64,000 nt of DNA, taken from positions 25,513,432-25,577,431 of the forward strand of contig CM039509.1 in NCBI GenBank assembly GCA_022432975.1, given 5' to 3'. Below, piece by piece: positions 62,363-64,000 of this stretch. The notes below the pieces were generated by a model. The model saw only the letters and a program-made list of their open reading frames with translations. It was not told where the DNA came from and did not search any database. Position 1 is the stretch's first letter. Each line of letters opens with the position of its first letter. The translations under genes and the position numbers were made by a program. Source of the DNA: Begonia masoniana. Taxonomy: Eukaryota > Streptophyta > Magnoliopsida > Cucurbitales > Begoniaceae.

Positions 62363-64000
62363 TAAAGGTGTACAAAACTGACTCGGACCGAAGAATCGGA
62401 TCAGAATTGAGGTATTTGGGTCGATTTTGGTCGGTTTTGCATTTAAATAAAGGAATTTTTGTTTTCTAGCAGAACTGAAGTTCTCAATTCGGTTTTCAAG
62501 TTTAATGATACAAAACCACTAAACCCGAACCAAGCCATTAAAATCTTATTCAGTATAATGCTAAGCGCTTAGTTGCCGCACCTGTAACTCGCACTCTATC
62601 TTCTCACTTCTCTCTTGTTGTCTCGCACTTCGCACTCACCGTGCCTGTTTCTTTGTCAGACTAAGAAGGACAAATTGAGTCACCGACGAAGGTAAGCTCT
62701 TGACTTTGCATCTTTCAGTTTCTATAGAGTAGGAACCAGAGCATCTTGTTTTTTTGAAATTGGACAAACCAACTGGATTTGAGTTGGTTTCTATCCATTG
62801 CCAAGCCAACTAAAAGATTGAGATTTAAAATAGATACTTTTTCAATATTATGTACTGTAAATTATTTTCATTTGGTGTAATGATTTAAATAATAATTTTT
62901 TCTAGACATTAAGTTTTTGATCCTTACACTGAACTCAACCCAGTTGGAACTGTTGCATTCATTTCTTTCTGAATGAAAATTTGAAAGGAATGCTTGATTC
63001 ATGGAAAAATTGGAATTGGTGGTGCTCATTTGAATTATATATATATATATATATATAGAAATATTGAATTATTGTACCAAAATGCCAGTGTTGATATTGA
63101 TCTCGTGGAATGTATCTTTGGATATTTTGAGATTTCATTAAATACTAATAATGGAAGATTCTTCCATGGAATTAGAATATATTATTACTGTTGATAGCTT
63201 TCTAGATAACTTGACTGAATTATGTTTGGTGGAGTAAATTTTAGGCAATATGTAATTATGTGTAAAGCTTCCTTGAGTTTGAACATCTTTTAATGAAATC
63301 TATTAGTTATTGTTTCTTGTTCCCCTTGATTTTGAGATCTATTAATTAATTTTGCTTGGGTTGATTTATTTTTTGTTAGATTATTAGATTTTTGATATAG
63401 GATGGAAACATGAAACACTAATGAAAATGTAGAGATTACTCCTATTACTAGTTCTAGTGTTAGTGTTCGTAGGGGAAGGATAAAAAAATCTGATGTTTTT
63501 AATCATTTTACTATTGTTGAAAATGGCGATGATAACAATTCTAGAGCTAAATGTAATAATTGTGGAAGAACATATGCATGTGATACACTGAAGAATGGAA
63601 CATCAAGCTTGAAAAAACACATTTGTATTTGCGCAAAATTATTGGCAAATTTAGATGTGAAGCAAAAGACTTTGAACTTTCAGAATATGAATAATAGGGG
63701 ACAACAAATTTCATGTTTTAGTGTTGCTACTTGTCGAGAACTACTTGCAAAGATGATAATTACTGATGAATTGTCTTTGAGGTTTGTTGAATGAGAAGGT
63801 TTTAGAGCGTATTCCCAATATCTGCAATCGAGATTTTCCATATCTTCTAGAGTTATTGTTGCTCATGATATTTTTAATCTTTATGAAAAAGAACAAATGA
63901 AATTGAAAGAGTACTTTAGAAGAACATCACAACGAGTATGTTTGACTACAGATACATAGGCTTCTATTCAAAATTTAAATTACATGGTTTTAACTGCTTA
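62363..64000 (+). mobile_element. hAT transposon, 5' part, runs off window
   Basis: TAAAGGTGTACAAAACTG near 62363 resembles hAT (Ac-like) terminal inverted repeats. It is followed by a non-coding leader, a possible 5'-UTR intron (ACGAAG|GTAAGC near 62692 to GATATAG near 63400), and a BED-finger transposase. The other terminus is outside the window, so the end and the 8-bp duplication cannot be checked. Confidence 0.7.
63402..64000 (+). pseudogene. hAT transposase, BED zinc finger (RICESLEEPER-like), N-terminal part
   Basis: ATG at 63402 is followed by an early break (MET, then a frame change). KKSDVFNHFTIV starts the BED domain near 63485; CNNCGRTYAC (about 63550-63582) and LKKHICIC (about 63610) supply the zinc ligands. 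LLAKMIITDELSLRFVE (about 63740-63790) and SRVIVAHDIFNLY (about 63845-63885), then QRVCLTTDT (about 63930-63957), are typical of plant hAT/DAYSLEEPER-RICESLEEPER proteins. Stops at 63792-63794 and 63957-63959 (TAG where Trp is usual). The DDE core would lie beyond the window. It binds transposon ends in the family; this copy is broken. Confidence 0.85.

Overview
The window is repeat-dense plant nuclear DNA. The evidence is plant-type: Ty3/gypsy chromovirus and Ty1/copia pol genes, a 5S-carrying Cassandra TRIM, a Mutator-like (MULE) transposase, a BED-finger hAT transposase, and primer-binding sites that read TGGTATCAGAGC (initiator tRNA-Met). I see no host gene. Almost all of the window is transposons inserted into transposons, as in pericentromeric or other heterochromatic regions. 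I could not determine the species.

Layout. 1-~3100 is the 3' part of a gypsy element with a still-open pol. 3196-5298 is a MULE transposase relic (minus) split by a complete Cassandra element at 4048-4870. 6250-28991 is a solo LTR (family B) that holds a minus-strand solo LTR (family A, 7736-27947). That one holds a second solo LTR of family A (8103-10287) and a two-LTR non-coding element, C (11366-27144). C in turn holds a family D Tekay-like chromovirus (11892-21305). 30136-60469 is one degraded copia element, E, blown up to 30 kb by insertions. They are element F (31370-43227, non-autonomous with a small gag, containing solo LTR B at 32564-35337); G (43760-48937, containing solo LTR A at 44897-46992); H (50507-52866); and a copia solo LTR, J (53392-~59739), which contains solo LTRs B (54012-56566) and D (56889-59553). 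The end holds unassigned AT-rich DNA, then a broken hAT (62363 to the window end). Twelve insertions are fixed by 5-bp target-site duplications that I read directly.

The least explained pattern lies inside the long (2.1-3.1 kb) LTRs. Families A, B, H, C, D, F and G share little overall sequence, yet all show the same blueprint: a pyrimidine-rich leader, a possible first intron, a 43-60 nt exon that ends in G before GTAAGT, a second intron of about 0.5-0.9 kb carrying a TGCATGA/TCATGCA box and a TTACTWAGCATTAGGCTTA-like box, and a 3' splice-like TGTAG|GTGA. From that 3' site a phase-1 reading frame reaches a stop after exactly 47 nt (15 acidic codons beginning G-D/E) in nearly every copy. Nearer the LTR 3' end most families carry an array of short palindromic words, different in each copy (CGATCGATCG, TCTATCGGTAGA, GCGATTGC and others), and in family B and H a CTCTCTGG...CCAGAGAG hairpin stands beside it. 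This looks like a conserved spliced mini-gene plus a structured RNA leader. I found no conserved start codon, so translation is unproven.

Non-autonomous elements dominate. F keeps only a zinc-knuckle gag and C has no ORF, but both keep the primer site, polypurine tract and LTRs. They presumably borrowed the enzymes of a D-like (Tekay) chromovirus, whose own copy here is broken.
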